Below, piece by piece: positions 44,871-59,800 of a stretch of DNA of 64,000 nucleotides (within the stretch, counting starts at the first letter, position 1; every line of letters starts with the position of its first letter). The stretch is from Ricordea florida. Its lineage: Eukaryota; Cnidaria; Anthozoa; Corallimorpharia; Ricordeidae. The notes under the pieces were generated by a model. That model did not search any database. It saw nothing but the letters and a program-made list of their open reading frames with translations, and was not told the origin of the DNA. The position numbers and the translations under genes are program-made. Where the stretch lies: positions 47,401,146 to 47,465,145 of the forward strand of contig OX453272.1 of NCBI GenBank assembly GCA_949710005.1, given 5' to 3'.

Positions 44871-47800
44871 CTGTCAAAGGTAAAATACAGTCTTACAATC
44901 GTTGTTAAGGGCAGAAAGAGAATTGGGATTGGAAATCGGAAACGTCTTTCAGGAAAACTGACGGGGAATAGCAGGGTTTAGTCCCCTATAATTCATAAGC
45001 CCCAGGTATTGGCTTCCTTGCAACGGCCATTCCAGTCAATTTTACCTTCAATTATTTATATTTATATTCTATAAGTTGCACTTCATGAATATACTTGAAT
45101 AATTGTATGTCCTGTGGTTTAATTTATCGAAAAAGAAATATATCCCGAAATCCTGAAATTTTTAAGGATGGAGGCTACTTTAAGAATCTTAATACTGTTC
45201 TCTTGAATTTTGCTCAATTTGACCAAACTGAAGTTAGCTGATGGTGCACGGTGGCCGTTCCTTACCAAGATCGTCTGTTTGTCCTTGGATGAAGTATGTT
45301 TTCAACTTACCCGTGATCTGGGTGCAGTGTTGTACAATCGCGAATTTGAGAAAATCAAGCGCACGTCTCGTACAAAAACTTCCGGATCATTGTAAAGATT
45401 GTTCTCCAGTCGGTGATACACCGTATTGAAGTCCATTGGTTCTGCAACAACCAAAGTGTAGTCCTGGAAATGAAACAAAGTGCTAAATGAGAGACTAGTT
45501 TTCAAACAAGTATCTAACATCTCACACATTTGGAATAAGAAAGATATTGAATCTATTAAACAGCAACAGCAACAACAACAACAAACGGAACCAAAGTTAG
45601 AACCACACTGTATAGTAGAACAAAAAGTACCACAGTGCAGGACTGTTCAGTGGCTTTTCAAAGAATGGTCACACTGCATGGTTTGATCCACAGATGAAAA
45701 AGTTAGAACCACACTGAAGAGTAAAACAAACAGTACCACAGTACAGTACAGTACTGTTCAGTAGTTTCCTACAGGTAGGTCACACTGCAGCATTAACAGA
45801 CCTTAAAATCATGAAAAGTTGATCCTTCCACGTCTCGATGCCTTGAGATGTAATGATAATTTCAAGGAAAAAGCCAAACAGCTTTAGCAACCCCTTGTTT
45901 AGAAAAACACCGACTGTCAGCACAACACGACCGCAATCAAGCAGAACGACCGCATGCATTGAGATCAACAACTACAGGTGAAAGTTCAACTCCACAGTAG
46001 CAGAGCTCGTAAAAAAACTTACCCCGAACTCAATCAGGTCAACAGGGTGTCTAAAGGGCGTGGCATCCTCGCGTGACACCAAGAAATCCAATAATTCATG
46101 AGCAGACTGTATCCACGGCTGAAATAGAAATTTCATAATAAGGAAACTAAATTATGCAGCGGATGCCTTTTTCCAAGCTTACTCTTCTTTTTTTTTTCAA
46201 CTTAGTCAGCTCCGTAAATAGAGCGTGTTATTGGTTTAGGGATTAGATCCAGTGTTGCATTTGAAAACTAAGGGCTGCTTATTTAAATTAAATTTAGTCC
46301 GAGCTCAACACAACTGTTGTCTTCCTTGAATTGGAGCTCCTCTTATTTCATTTAAATCTGGTTTCCATCACACCGGAATAAGTAGTGACTACCTGTTCAC
46401 TCAAAATAAATCATTAATTTGGTTTTGTTGGACAACGCTGAAATAACGAGCTGAAAGTCTCACGATCTACTGTTGTTAGACCGTTAAGCATCAATTGCGG
46501 GTATCTGTTATGCGTGTAAATGCCCACGCGAAGAACACTTTTCCCTACAAAGTACTCGCAATGACGTCCCTCTTCTTGGTTTTACGATACAAAACATCCT
46601 TGTATATAAAGGTCCATTTCCTAATGACATACAACAAACAACTCCGGCCTCTGCTGTTTTAAAGTTCTCACCTCTACGGTGGGGTGTTGTTCCACCTTGA
46701 TCTGTTTATTGGGACCTTCTGACGTGGATCCCTAAGGAAAGTAAGTCACTTAAGTTATAACATTAGCTACATTTCCCTCTTTACCTCTTCATCGCGTACC
46801 GGAGTTACAACTTTCAATAAATGTCTCAGCTGTTATCTACGATGTATACGACCCTCAAAGGTTCACTGACTTATACCAATCACCGAAAAAAGTACAAGTT
46901 ACATAAGAATTAAATTTATGTGAAGAGGATGAGAAAAGAACGACCACTTCCCTAATTAGCGCCCGATATAACTGTCACGCACATATTACTTGCCTACTTC
47001 CTTTACTGGGAGTTCTCACACTCCTTAATGATGCATAAGCCAAAGACTGTATGAGTAAAATCCACCCTGTAAACCGCTTGAGAATCATAGGAAAAACCTT
47101 TCTTCTTCGCATAGTAAAATTCACTTCTTTCAGCACATAAATCGAAATACAGTTTAATTTTTTTAAACCAAGGGAGCCAGTAGACGTTTATCGTGTTTAG
47201 CCGTTAGGTGCATGAACTTCTCAAAAGAACTGCTGCTGACGTTGACCGAGTGAAAGAGAATCTTCAAAAACAAGTGTTTGTCACAATGCATTTTGTAAAT
47301 TTCCAACAGATACGCCGATACTTCTGAGTATTTTTCCCTTCTTGGTGTTTCGGTAGTGACAAAGCACTGTATCGCAAGTTTGGTCAACCGTTTCACCGCA
47401 AGACGAGATAATCAGTCATGTAAATGAGTATTGTGGGGTTATTTTCTAAAGAAACTGGAGCTGCGTCGGGGGGAAATGAAACGCAAGAAATTGGGATAAT
47501 CACACAAGTTGATAAAGTAAGTTATACCACCGTAAGGTAAAGAAAATGGGGGTGCTGACGTTTCGAGCGTTAGCCCTTTGTCAGAGCGAAATTAGAGGAT
47601 TATGGGCTATGTCCAATTTACATAGAGAGGTTTGGAGCTAATCTGTAGGTGGAACCATAGCAGCTTGTGAACGAATGTGAATTCAATAAATGAATGAAAG
47701 ACGTTCGTTGATACCGTGGGGATTAAGAGAACCAAATTGGAAGATAAATCTTTGTTCTAGGTTTTTACGGCTTTCATGCAATTAGTCATGTAAGTAACCC

Positions 47801-50800
47801 GACTTACTCTCTTTCTTTTACGGGCTCCCGACACAGAAGAACTCTGAAACAAACAAGGCGTTTAATTGTAAAACAGTTGCAACTAAAAGATTATACATGG
47901 TCAATGGTACTATTTCCATCCCCACAGGTTGTAAAAACTCAACTACATAAAATTTTACACTACCATGGAAGTTTGATGCCGTGTCAACAAATAACCGATT
48001 ACACATACAGATGTCATCTGTAAGCCAATCTAAACAAACAATTTGAGTCACACGGATACCACAGTAACCCCAATAACAATTCTAACTGACTGTTTAAGTG
48101 AATCAGGAATCTTCATTGATAAACACACTCAGCCGTCTGATAACCCTGCAATGCAACTCTGGTACCATTCATAGGAGACCAGTGACACAGAGTAACACCA
48201 CTTAGTAATAAACGCTATTTATGCACAAACAGGGTAAAGTTTTTTCACCTGTGAAGTGTCATCTTCTCCCCCTGACTCTTCTGATACATTCTCAATCTGC
48301 AGGTGAATGAAGAAAGTGTGTAATTGAAGAATACATGTTTGGCATTGTTTGCACTACAAACATCAATACAGGTGTAAGCATAACTGAAAACCCCAAATCT
48401 GACTATTCAATTTGTATAGGTAATCAAATGGTTTTGAGTGCAATTTGGAATAAATGAGAACAAGTAAATTTTTCAAAGACTGAAAACTTGCACGAGCCTA
48501 TAGGACCAGTACAATTTGCTGTCTTTAAAAATTTTACAAGTAGTTATTTACACAAAGTCGTGTGCGAAATCATTTGACTTCTTGTTAACAATATCCACAT
48601 AAAATTTCTGCACTCAATTTCAATTTTCTTCAAAGTTTGAGATTAATTGACGTGCTCTTTGCCAACCAGCACGTTGACGTTTTTGCATGTCTATTAATTG
48701 AAATACTTCCATGGTGGCAATTTCATCTAATTTTTGCATGTCTATTAATTGGAATACTTCCATGGTGGCAATTTCATCTAATTTTTGCATGTCTATTAAT
48801 TGGAATACTTCCATGGTGGCAATTTCATCAAATTTTTGCATGTCTATTAATTGGAATACTTCCATGGTGGCAATTTCATCTAATTTTTGCATGTCTATTA
48901 ATTGGAATACTTCCATGGTGGCAATTTCATCTAATTTTGCGCATATTTAAGAGGTTGGATTTATTTCTTACCTCAACGTCACCTTCTAATAAAACTCCTG
49001 GTTCATCATCGCACAAAGAAAGAATGTCGTTACATGAAGGGTCCCTGAAAAGGGGAATAACATAAGAAATTCCCAGAATATTTTGACAAAAACTAAGCAT
49101 AAAGCACCAGCAAGCAAAAAGTAAAAATGAAAGAACGTTGCATATGCATTTGCAATACAATGGCCTGAATTATAGCACTATGACCACAGACAAAAACTAC
49201 AACACCAAAAGCAATGAGAAACTATAAACTGTTCAGAAAAATATCAAACATGGACATACACTGAGGAGGAGCACACGAAATTTATTTAAATTAAGGTACT
49301 ATCAGTATACCCCACATGACAAGCTCGCGTTGTCGCTGCTTCAAGGTCACACATTTCATAAAAACCCCAATAAAGTGACCAGAAAGCTAGAGGAATTGTA
49401 GATTACGATTATTAGTTGATTTAAGGCAACAAGAAAAGCTTTCCTAAAATAGCGATCAATTTCCAAAAAGTACGTAGTTTCACAAATTGAGTTCGTTGCC
49501 AGTGACAAGTTTTGTTTAAAGTGTTTACGGAATCGGACCAAACTAGTCACGCCCATATTTTTTTTTTCGTTGAATCAAATACATACCTAATAAACTCGTT
49601 CAAAGTAGTCACAAGTTTAGACGAATTTCCCACTATCTGACTGTCCTCCTCGTTGTAGAGTCGAGCATTTCTTTCCAGTTGTTTTATCTCCCACACAAGA
49701 GCTGTGACTCGGCTAATGAACAAATAGAGACTGTTAGTGTGTATCCACACAAGATCTGTGACTCGGCTAATGAACAAATAGAGACTGTTAGTGTGTAGCC
49801 ACACAAGATCTGTGACTCGGCTAATGAACAAATAGAGACTGTAAGTGTGTACCCACACAAGATCTGTGACTCGGCTAATGAACAAATAGAGACAGATAGA
49901 TAGATAGATAGATAAACTTTATTTAAACACGATAATAATTAAAGCTGAAAGCTTGTGGGGTCGTGTATTTACCTTTAACTCTACTAAAAATTAAATTTCA
50001 TTTAAATATCTAAAATTACAAATCCTTAATTTACAATAAAGATTAATTATTTGATTAATTACTAACTAGTGCTATTACTAAGTTAATCCACTATATGATT
50101 ACGATAACTAACTAAAACTAATTGTATATAAAATCACTATTTGTATGGCGGGTTGTTGAAGCCGACAGGGCGTTAAAATTGAAATCTTTAAAATAGGACC
50201 TATTTGTAACATGCTTTCTCAGCTCGAAAAAGCTTGAAAATCGTTTATGTTTTTCTTGGTATAAAACAATGTTCCAAAGGACAGAGCCCTTATATCTAAG
50301 TGAGTCCTTCATAAATCTGTTAGTGTTAGAGACTGTTAGTGTGTAGCCACACAAGATCTGTGACTCGGCTAATGAACAAATAGAGACTGTTAGTGTGTAC
50401 CCACACAAGAGCTGCGACTCGGCTAATGAACAAATAGAGACTGTTAGTGTGTACCCACACAAGAGCTGTGACTCGGCTAATGAACAAATAGAGACTGTTA
50501 GTGTGTACCCACACAAGAGCTGTGACTCGGCTAATGAACAAATAGAGACTGTTAGTGTGTACCCACACAAGAGCTGCGACTCGGCTAATGAACAAATAGA
50601 GACTGTAAGTGTGTACCCACACAAGAGCTGTGACTCGGCTAATGAACAAATAGAGACTGTTAGTGTGTAGCCACACAAGATCTGTGACTCGACTTATTCC
50701 TGGAATTAATTTGGATCAACTTGCTTCTTAACCGCGACTGCTCACCAAGACGGAGTGCGTCTTGCTACGAACATACATCGAAAAATGCTTCGTACCCGTC

Positions 50801-53800
50801 AAGAAAAAAATATTTCACACTGCAAATTTATAAGGTACTAAGAAGTGTTTGACTGAGTTGGCCAGGACATATCCTCGAAATGTGGACTCAAAGACAAAGA
50901 CAGCATTATGCATGCCGTAGCGGTGTTGCTTCGTTCTTCGAAAACAAGACACAAGTGTAAGTGTGTAGCAGCATCACCCTCAACAATACAGCTGTATCTT
51001 GTATAATGAGACAAGGGATTATAAGGAAATCACAAAGGAATAAACTATTCTTACCGATAATATTTGTTTAACAGTTTTTCCTGAATATTGTTCAAGTCAG
51101 TAGGGTAAGGGACGACAGTCCAGTAATCTGGATAAGCTTGCACATCAACTGCGTACACAAATGGACCAGCAAAGTTCAGATGACTCAGCGCCCTAAGACC
51201 CGTAATCAGCCGCTGACTCATGGCATCGCGGCCCTCTCCCAGCCACTCTGATGTTTCATCTGGTTGATAAGCTAATGCCAGCCGTTCTTCCTCGGTCAAC
51301 GGAATGTTGCTTGTGGCCGCACCAGACGAGTCCATGTCTTGTGCGGAGGGATCTGGGTTCCCAGGGTCTGAAAGGAAACCACAAAACTAAAAGATCAACT
51401 TTTTGGTTCATTTTTACGAGAATTATAACGGTAAAGGCCATTTCTGCACTGTGTGATTTCCACTTGCGATCAATGCTTGCATCACGCTTGCTGATTTTCT
51501 AGCCAGGATTTTGGGTACAAAGTTACCTTGTGTGAAATGATAATCGCCCAACTCCTAGACGGACAAATTTTTCCGGTTGCGATTTTGATTTTAAGCTTGT
51601 GATGCCAGTAAACACTGCTCGACAAGGTCGCCAAAGAAATGTGCTTCACTTTGGTTCGGTCCTTTTATTTGTTACATTTCCCCATCGCTTACTTCATGTA
51701 CATCATTGACTCCAAGTGATACGCTACAGAGAAGAGCGAGCAACAGAAGATACTCGACTTCAAAGTTCGCTTTGCTATGCCAAAACAAATCAGGAACAAT
51801 TTTGGTTGTGGTTTGCCGAAACAACATGAGGCGCTTTTAGGTCCCTGGGTCCAAATTTAACGAGATCAAGCTTGTACAAAAAATCTGGACCATTTAGGAG
51901 CATTATCACTCACCAAGCTCCGTGACAGGCTGTAGGTCCCAGGGGCTCATACGTTCAATCTCGCCTGTGTCCCATCTGGAATCGTTAACAGCAAAGTATA
52001 TTTAGTTACACAACATACATGTGCTCTGTAAAATTGTACCAAAACTCTCAATAGTGGAGAAAACTTGTTTTTTTTTTTTTAAATGATTTGAGTACATATG
52101 GAATGAATTATGTATGATACTCGCATTGCGGTTAGCAAAGTTTTAGACTGATTTCACGATCGTGGTGTCGACACAGTTAATACTGAAAAAAAAAAAAATT
52201 AAATAACAGGCTGAAAGGTGATTCAAACCAGCGACCTCGCGAATACCGATGAGACACTCCACCAACTCCGCTACGCTGGCATCACTGAAATTAATTGCAC
52301 ACTAACCAAGAAGATACCAAAGAGTGGGAATGTTCAGTGCGAGAGTTCGCACTCGAACAGCAAGTGAATTTTATAACATAGCTACGTTCTTACGCGCACT
52401 CTGATTGGCTGGCTAGTCATGTACAAAATCTGGAAATTGCACTGTGATGGTGCACGCTATGACGACACTTTTCAAAGCAATGGAAACTTTTGCTGAGATC
52501 AAAGACTAGTGTTCAAACTTTGCAAGAAATTCCAATTTTGTGAACACACATATTGCCGACGATGACAACGAAAGAGGAGAAAATATGATAAAGTCGGAGT
52601 CACGAATACGATACACCTTCCACTCGGTTTCTGAATTTGTCGAAAGAAAATTTACAAGATCAACAGTCAGACCGGACAAAGAAATCTACACATCTATTTA
52701 TTTCTTGAAATCCTCGTTTGTCAAAACCACAGTTTTCTAGTGTACACGTTGTCCATGAATGTTTTTTCCTTTTTTTGCAGCGTTGCTAAATTTGGCCTCG
52801 TTGAAATGGTACAATTCAAGAAACACATTTTTAGTTACCTTGTTTCTGTGAAATATTTGTCAGGTGTTAGAAACGCCAAACCCAAACGCCAAATGAAGAG
52901 CACGGTATAGTACGACAACAAACAACTTCGTGTAGACAAACTCAACAGCACCATGGAAGAAATCAGGAAGAGCCAAGCACAGTTGTTGCACCAATGCACC
53001 AGTCTTCGGTGTGAACACAACACAATTCAGTGGTACAGTGACAAAATCCAAAACCTCATATAATGGCGATTTCACAGAACAGAAACGAGCAAAAGCTTAC
53101 TTCTTTCTCATACGCTTCCTTCGGCCGTTCAGTTACGCTACTGCAGCAATGTTCATTGCAAAGCTTGGAGACTTCCGCACTATAAGACCACCTTTTGAGC
53201 CATCAATTCAGCTCTCAGCAGCTGTAAAAAATACAATGCTGTTGCTGTTTGGCCTCGAATCGAAAAATACTGTGACAAGATGCGGATGGACTTCATATAA
53301 TTGAATTCGGAGCGCTCAAATTTGAATCAATTCTGCAAAGTGATTCTGACTTGTATTGATCAAACTTTATGCCAGATTTCGTAGCTGAATTGTTTTTAGC
53401 TGAATGGCAAAATATTGCCAAAGCTTCACAGATCATCTGTACTTCCCATTGCTTCAAATGTGCATCGTTAATCCGTCTGAGTTTGAATCCCCTGAATCCG
53501 TTTTCGACAGCAGTTCACTCGACTGACGATTGAAAGCATGCGCGCAAACTGAGGAGAATTTCTATTTTAATCAGGCGAAAATTACGGTTTATAGCGTGTG
53601 TAACAGTTGTAGCTATGTCATAAAAGTAATGGTCAATGCTCTAGCTGTGCGTGTATCTAGTTCTGGATGCACTAAGAAAGTTGGGGGAGCACTCTGCGGG
53701 CTATACGCCCGCTTCGTGCTCTACCAACTATCCACGTGCATCCAGAACGAGGAAAATGCACGCTAAGAATTGACCATTACTTAATTCTGACTCCCACTTC

Positions 53801-56800
53801 TGAGGTCAATTACTCCGGTGAAAATAAAGTGCGTAAAATGATATTTTTTTTAATCACAAGGACTCCTTGGTGGATTGGCTAATACACGTGACTACACTCT
53901 ACTGGCGTTGCAGTTTTTCCATTCGCGAGGAACTAGCGGCGCGGACTGTGGCGTCCTAGTCTCGTGTCATGGCTTAAGAACGAGCTATATTACACTTGTA
54001 GCGTGCTTGTCTCAGGTCATGGCTTAAGAACGAGCTATATTACACTTGTAGCGTGCTTGTCTCGGGTCATGGCTTAAGAACGAGCTATATTACACTTGTA
54101 GCGTCCTGGTCTCGGCTCATGGCTTAAGAACGAGCTATATTACACTTGTAGCGTGCTAGTCTCGGGTCATGGCTTAAGAACGAGCTATATTACACTTGTA
54201 GCGTGCTTGTCTCGGGTCATGGCTTAAAAACGAGGTCTATTACACTTGTAGCGTGCTTGTCTCGGGTCATGGTTTAAGAACGAGCTATATTACACTTGTA
54301 GCGTGCTTGTCTCGGGTCACGGCTTCCAGGATGAGGTGACTACACTTCTCGAAACTCCAGCGTTGATGCGTCTCCTCTGAAATCTGATTGATACCACTAG
54401 AATCAAGTGGAGAGTACTGGACATAGTAACTCCTTACCTGACTGTAAAACATTGAAAATGAGAATCGGGAAACTCCGTCTGAAAAGGGCTTCTATCCGTT
54501 ATTTCGCCAGCCCACCAAGTCTCGTCAATAACGCTACGGAAACGATCACCTGGAAAGCACAGAACAACATAACAAAGTTAAACCATTACGAAAACAAATG
54601 CACTAAAATGTTACTGTACTCTAACCCTTGACGTACAACTGCCGAAATGAAAGATTTTATAATTACTTATCTCTTCATTGGCAACAACAATCGAGTACAA
54701 GGGTCAACTCATGCAGTGTTACCACTTTTTGGAAAGCTACTGAACAGTACTACTGTAAACTGTAGTATTGTTTGATTATTGTTCTATTAAGTACTCTGTG
54801 CCGCAATATTTACCACATCACTTTAAAAGCGCTCTACACAAGGGAATTTTTCTGACATGGGCAGCGCTATTCCAAAAATTGTGATTATTGCCCTGGTTGA
54901 GAAAAGCCTTGAAAATTGTAGACGATGGCAACCCATTTTAGAGAATGAGAAATGACTGAAATGAAGACTGGACATTTGGTTTCAATTAAAAGTTTAAATA
55001 AACTAGTATCTTTGAATAAAAAGGGATAGGAGAGTGCATTCATAACTTCAGCGCCTTAACGGTTTATTTTGTAGAATTTGCATTTCATTACACGGGAACA
55101 TATTGAAATACCACGAAAAGTTACAATATTTCCCATCGAGTGGAATGTAGCAATATCCTATGACAGATCTCCACTGTTTAAGGAGAAAGGCCTCAAACAC
55201 ATGCCAAATTGATTTAGCAAGCCCTCAGGAAGAGGCACAGAACAGTAATAACCTGTGGCTCTGCCGTAATCTTGCTTTCCTTGCATGTCGTTAATACCTA
55301 AAGATTGTTTAAAAGGAAACGCGAATATATGAAATTCCATAAATTGGAACCACGAAAGAAGATTTAACAAGTGAGAGATCACCGCAGTTACGCTCGTAAC
55401 ATAAGCAGTTGTAGCTATATTATGGACTATCACATGACCAGCTCACAGTTGACTTGATAGCTCAGTTGGTTAGAACATTGCACGGCATTACAAGGACATG
55501 GGTTTGAATCCCGTTCAAGCCTGTTTTTTCAGACCTTACCTTCGCAACTGCTTAGGTTGCCTTAATAACTGCAATGATCGTTCACTTGCTAAATTGCTGA
55601 AAAGCCTGCGCTACGTATGGTAGCATTTTAGTTCAGCGATTACCTGGTCTCCAATTCCTGCTAATCGAACTGTCATATGATTGACGTAAGACGAGAAAGT
55701 CTAACACGTCAGGCATATCGTGATACCTGACAAACAAACAAACCAGTATTTTTTTTTCCAATAATTCAAAGTTAAATCAAGGGTTGCTTTATTTTTTTCA
55801 GTAAAACGTTTACCCTTTTATTATTATTAAATTTACACATCACGTTACCTAGGGATTTACAATACAATGTAATTACTTAAATATAGGAAAAAAACAAACA
55901 ACAAGGACAAAACAGCTAAAAAAAAACATCAGTATTAATTGAGATGCCAGAATCAATAAGCTGTTAGCCGGCTCTCCGGTAGGTTTATATGGTATTTTGT
56001 ATTTTTGGAGTCTCGGGATTCTTGTAGCAAAAACGAGGGCGGGGAAATTCTCGAAGCTACAAAAATATAAATCTTTAAATATGGTAAACCGATGATGCTG
56101 TACTAAGCTAAATTAATAAGCCATCCCTTCTTATTGAGCTACCCCACACCCCTCTAATACCGGTAAGCCACTTTCGGAAGGTGCCTTAAATGAATAAGCC
56201 ATCCCTTCTTATTAGACTACCCCACACCCCTCTAATAAGCCATCCCTTCTTATTAGACTAACCCACACCTCTCTAATAAGCCACTTTCGGAAGGCGCCTT
56301 AAATGAATAAGCCATCCCTTCTTATTAGACTACCCCACACCTCTCTAATAAGCCACTTTCGGAAGGCGCCTTAAATTAATAAGCCACCCCGGGTGGCTTA
56401 ACAGAGGAGTTACCGTGAACGTTGTAGTTTTTTTGTGGGACAAAACAAAAAGAAATAAGTAGATAATAAATACATTATCGCTAAGAAACAATGGTTAACC
56501 ATAACCTTATTATATGCTACAAAAAGAATCAGTTCTCTGTTGCATGACAGAGACACACACAGTATATGAAAGCGCTGTGCTGAAGGTATGAATAACAACA
56601 TACTTTACTGTGAATGTCGCCCCAGTAGAGCTACCGTCAGGGTTAATGATTGCTGAAAAACAACATAAAGAAAATCAAAAATTAGATAAATGTGTTTCAA
56701 CTATTAGGTAATGTAGGTTAAGGCGCACATGGGCCACAGGAGGCCCACAACGCCGGAGCTTATCTCGGTTTCAGTAGCATTAAGCACCTGGGAGTACTGC

Positions 56801-59800
56801 TACTACTCCCCCCTGGATGGGATGCTATTCCAACTCGGGGTTACACCCAGCATTATATCACCGGTACCCATTATTTATACACCTGGGTGGAGAAAAACAG
56901 TGTGGAGTTTCTTGTCTAAGGAAACAACACAAGTTACCCCCAGCATTGTAGCGCTGGTACCCATAATTTATACACCTGGGTGGAGAGAGACAGTGTGAAG
57001 TTAAGTTTCTTGTCTAAGGAAACAACACAAGTTACCCCCAGCATTGTATCGCTGGTACCCATTTATACACCTGGGTGGAGAGAGACAGTGTGGAGTTAAG
57101 TTTCTTGTCTAAGGAAACAACACAAGTTACCCCCAGCATTGTATCGCCGGTACCCATTATTTATACACCTGGGTGGAGAGAGACAGTGTGGAGTTTCGTG
57201 TCTAAAGAAAACAATACAGTGCCACTACAAGGGGCCGTACTCCGGACCTCATGCTCGGAAGAACGACGCGCTAACACTACACTGCTACGTCTCCTTTAAA
57301 TTTATTGGTCCGAATTCATGATTGATACGTTGCTCGCCTTATATAAACCAGCACACCTCTCAAATAATATGAGACTAGACTGGCTGAATCTCCACTTAAT
57401 TCAACTGTTTGTGATCACTTAAGTCTACTTAATCACTTCAGCTCAGTTTGAAACTTGCACATTACATCCTGTATCAATGAATGGTTATTGTGGTTTGCGA
57501 GTTGCTCTTACGACCGGGGGTCCGTTTATCAAAAGGGCCCGCTAGCTAACCAGGCCCGGAAAGCTGTTTATGATCATAGGCTGCAGCCCCTCCCCCCCCA
57601 CCCCCCCTCAAAAAAAAAAAAAAAAAAAATTGGGAAACTTAGATTTTTTGGGCACCAAGAGAAATTTGGGCAAAGCCAATTTTTTAACAAGTTTGCATGT
57701 GTCTTTTTTCGAAGACAGCGATTTTCTATTTCTTATAAACGTATTTCATGAGTTCATATGATAGTTTCATATATAAGAAATTTTTTCACTTCATATGTAG
57801 GCCTATGTATATGACCCTCGTTTCCTTTCGACTGTTTCGTAAAAAATTGGGCAACTTGGGAGAATTTTTGGGCAAATGATTCATCCCTTCCCCGGCAAAA
57901 AAATCGCCCGTACAAAATTGCAACGTGAGTTACAATTTGGTTGATTTTCACGGTTAAGCAACACAATACTCAGTAAACATGCAGGTTGAGCTGGTTAGTA
58001 CCCAGTACAACAACATTCCTTTGACAGCGACTTAAAAATGGAGCTCTGGGCCTGTTAAGTACCGGGTCTCTTCAGTGAGAAGCGGGCTCCAGATCTCAGA
58101 GCGCGCCTGGTAATGGAACTGTGCTCCACTGAAGTCTACAAGTTGGTACTGACGATGTAACGCTAAGGATAACCATCTGATGGACTAGCATTCTCTATAC
58201 TCCACGGTGCATCATGCTACAGACATCAGGATAAGTTCAGGCCGTGTGGATCCCCAGTTACTCCATCAATTTCGCATGATCGCCACTAAGGAACGCAACG
58301 TTTTAGCAACGCCCTTAAAGCAAATATTGTTACGAACTTTCATCGTATTTTTCTTGACGGCGAGTTGATCGACTAGTGGCGTTAGTAATGCACTGCAACG
58401 AGTGCACGTGCCTTTGTTGTCGAAATTTTGATCAGAGATAAACTTGAGGTACGTTTTTGTGATTTTTGTTACATAAGGAATCGCTGTAAGCTCTAGCAAT
58501 TAATTGTAAATGTGGGAAATAGAATGTGTTGATTAATACCGTGACGATATGGTGACCTGAAAATCGACATACTTCCCTACATGGACAGCATTAAAATCCG
58601 TTCAGATAAATGTTACGGAAAGTTCCTTGTGTTCGTATGGTGTCAGTAGACTAAGATAATGACGAATTAACAAGCACAAATGTGCATCATAGAACTATCA
58701 CTACAAACACGTAACATTCACAGCGACAGAAGTCTTACCGAGTTTTAAGCAGCAAAGAGTAGGCGGTCCAGTTGAAAAATGTAAACTCGCTATACGACAC
58801 AGCTCTTCTGCCTGTAAGTGTGTTAAAAACAATGACACTTCACTCTTCACAGTTTACCTGAACGTTACAGTAGATTCGAATTTTGAGCGGTCAAAGCAAT
58901 GTTCCTCCAGTATTTTATTTACAGAAAACGAGAACAAGTGATTGAGCCGCGATGATGGCGGGTTATTAGCCGACGCTTATTTACACCTTGTATAAAAGGA
59001 GCTTCACAGCCACGCCTAATTATCCCTGAAAATATCTTTCACATTGTATAAAAAGTCCAAATTTAAGTAAGAAATTGGTCGCCGAAGCTTCTTAGCTATT
59101 TCGAGATCAAGAATCCCTCAAACGCAACCACCAATGGCAGGTTGAACCACTAAGAAAGCGTAATTCATTATTTTTTTTCAGACATGAATCATCGTTAAAG
59201 TAAGATGCACGTCGATTTTATTTCTTTTCTTCTAAGCCAATGTCAAGTTCTTCTCGCGGAAGAAAACAAATTTAACCAAGGCATTGACAAAATTTCTCTC
59301 CACCTTCCTGTTTAATTCCCTCTCTCTGAGCCCCACCAGACTTACCTTTAATCTCAATTTGTAGAAGCACTGTTTCTTGGGGTTAATTTCGTAACACCTT
59401 GTAGCCATGACTTCTTTCACATAAAGCTCATGGCCTTGTCGAAAATAATATACCTACAGAACAACATAGGAAGTTAAAAAAGGTTTGCATGGAATCGGAT
59501 CGAATAAAGAAGTCAGTTGTTAACCAAAATACTTCTGTTATTTATTGGTGGGGCATGACAAATCAGACGATATACAGTACCGCTCAGGAGTATTAGACCA
59601 TTGGGACGCGGTCAAACCTCGGTACGCCGTGCTTTTTACCGCGGTTTCATCACAGTTCAGTTTAAACCTCAAATGAGCATTGACAGAGGTCGACCCAAAG
59701 CCGCGGGATGATAGATGCCGTCTTCACGTCGGTAGAAGACAATCTCCATTAAACGCTATTGAAATGGTATTGTTTTAAATTTATGTTACTTCATGGTACA

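Larger units (their letters stand above)
51976..54437 (-). other. BRWD intron 10, repeat-rich
   Basis: Holds a tRNA-derived SINE piece (52217-52281), a foldback MITE (53624-53782) and a 50-bp minisatellite (53951-54325). No coding content is supported. Confidence 0.6.
56653..58738 (-). other. BRWD intron 7
   Basis: Contains a tandem array at 56840-57205 and a C/A homopolymer patch at 57588-57630. No gene is supported. Confidence 0.55.

Noticed and set aside
47163..47396. Minus-strand 77-aa coding exon in BRWD intron 16
   Set aside because: Exons 15 to 17 already join in phase and the frame has no family resemblance.
48686..48937. CRISPR-like array
   Set aside because: The repeats are head-to-tail minisatellite units without unique spacers, in a eukaryotic intron.
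50334..50690. Protein-coding tandem repeat gene (18-residue period)
   Set aside because: Open frames arise because the unit is 54 bp; they exist on both strands and come from intron plus exon-start sequence.
55451..55521. Functional tRNA gene
   Set aside because: The A and B boxes are good but the anticodon arm does not pair properly; a SINE head or pseudogene is more likely.
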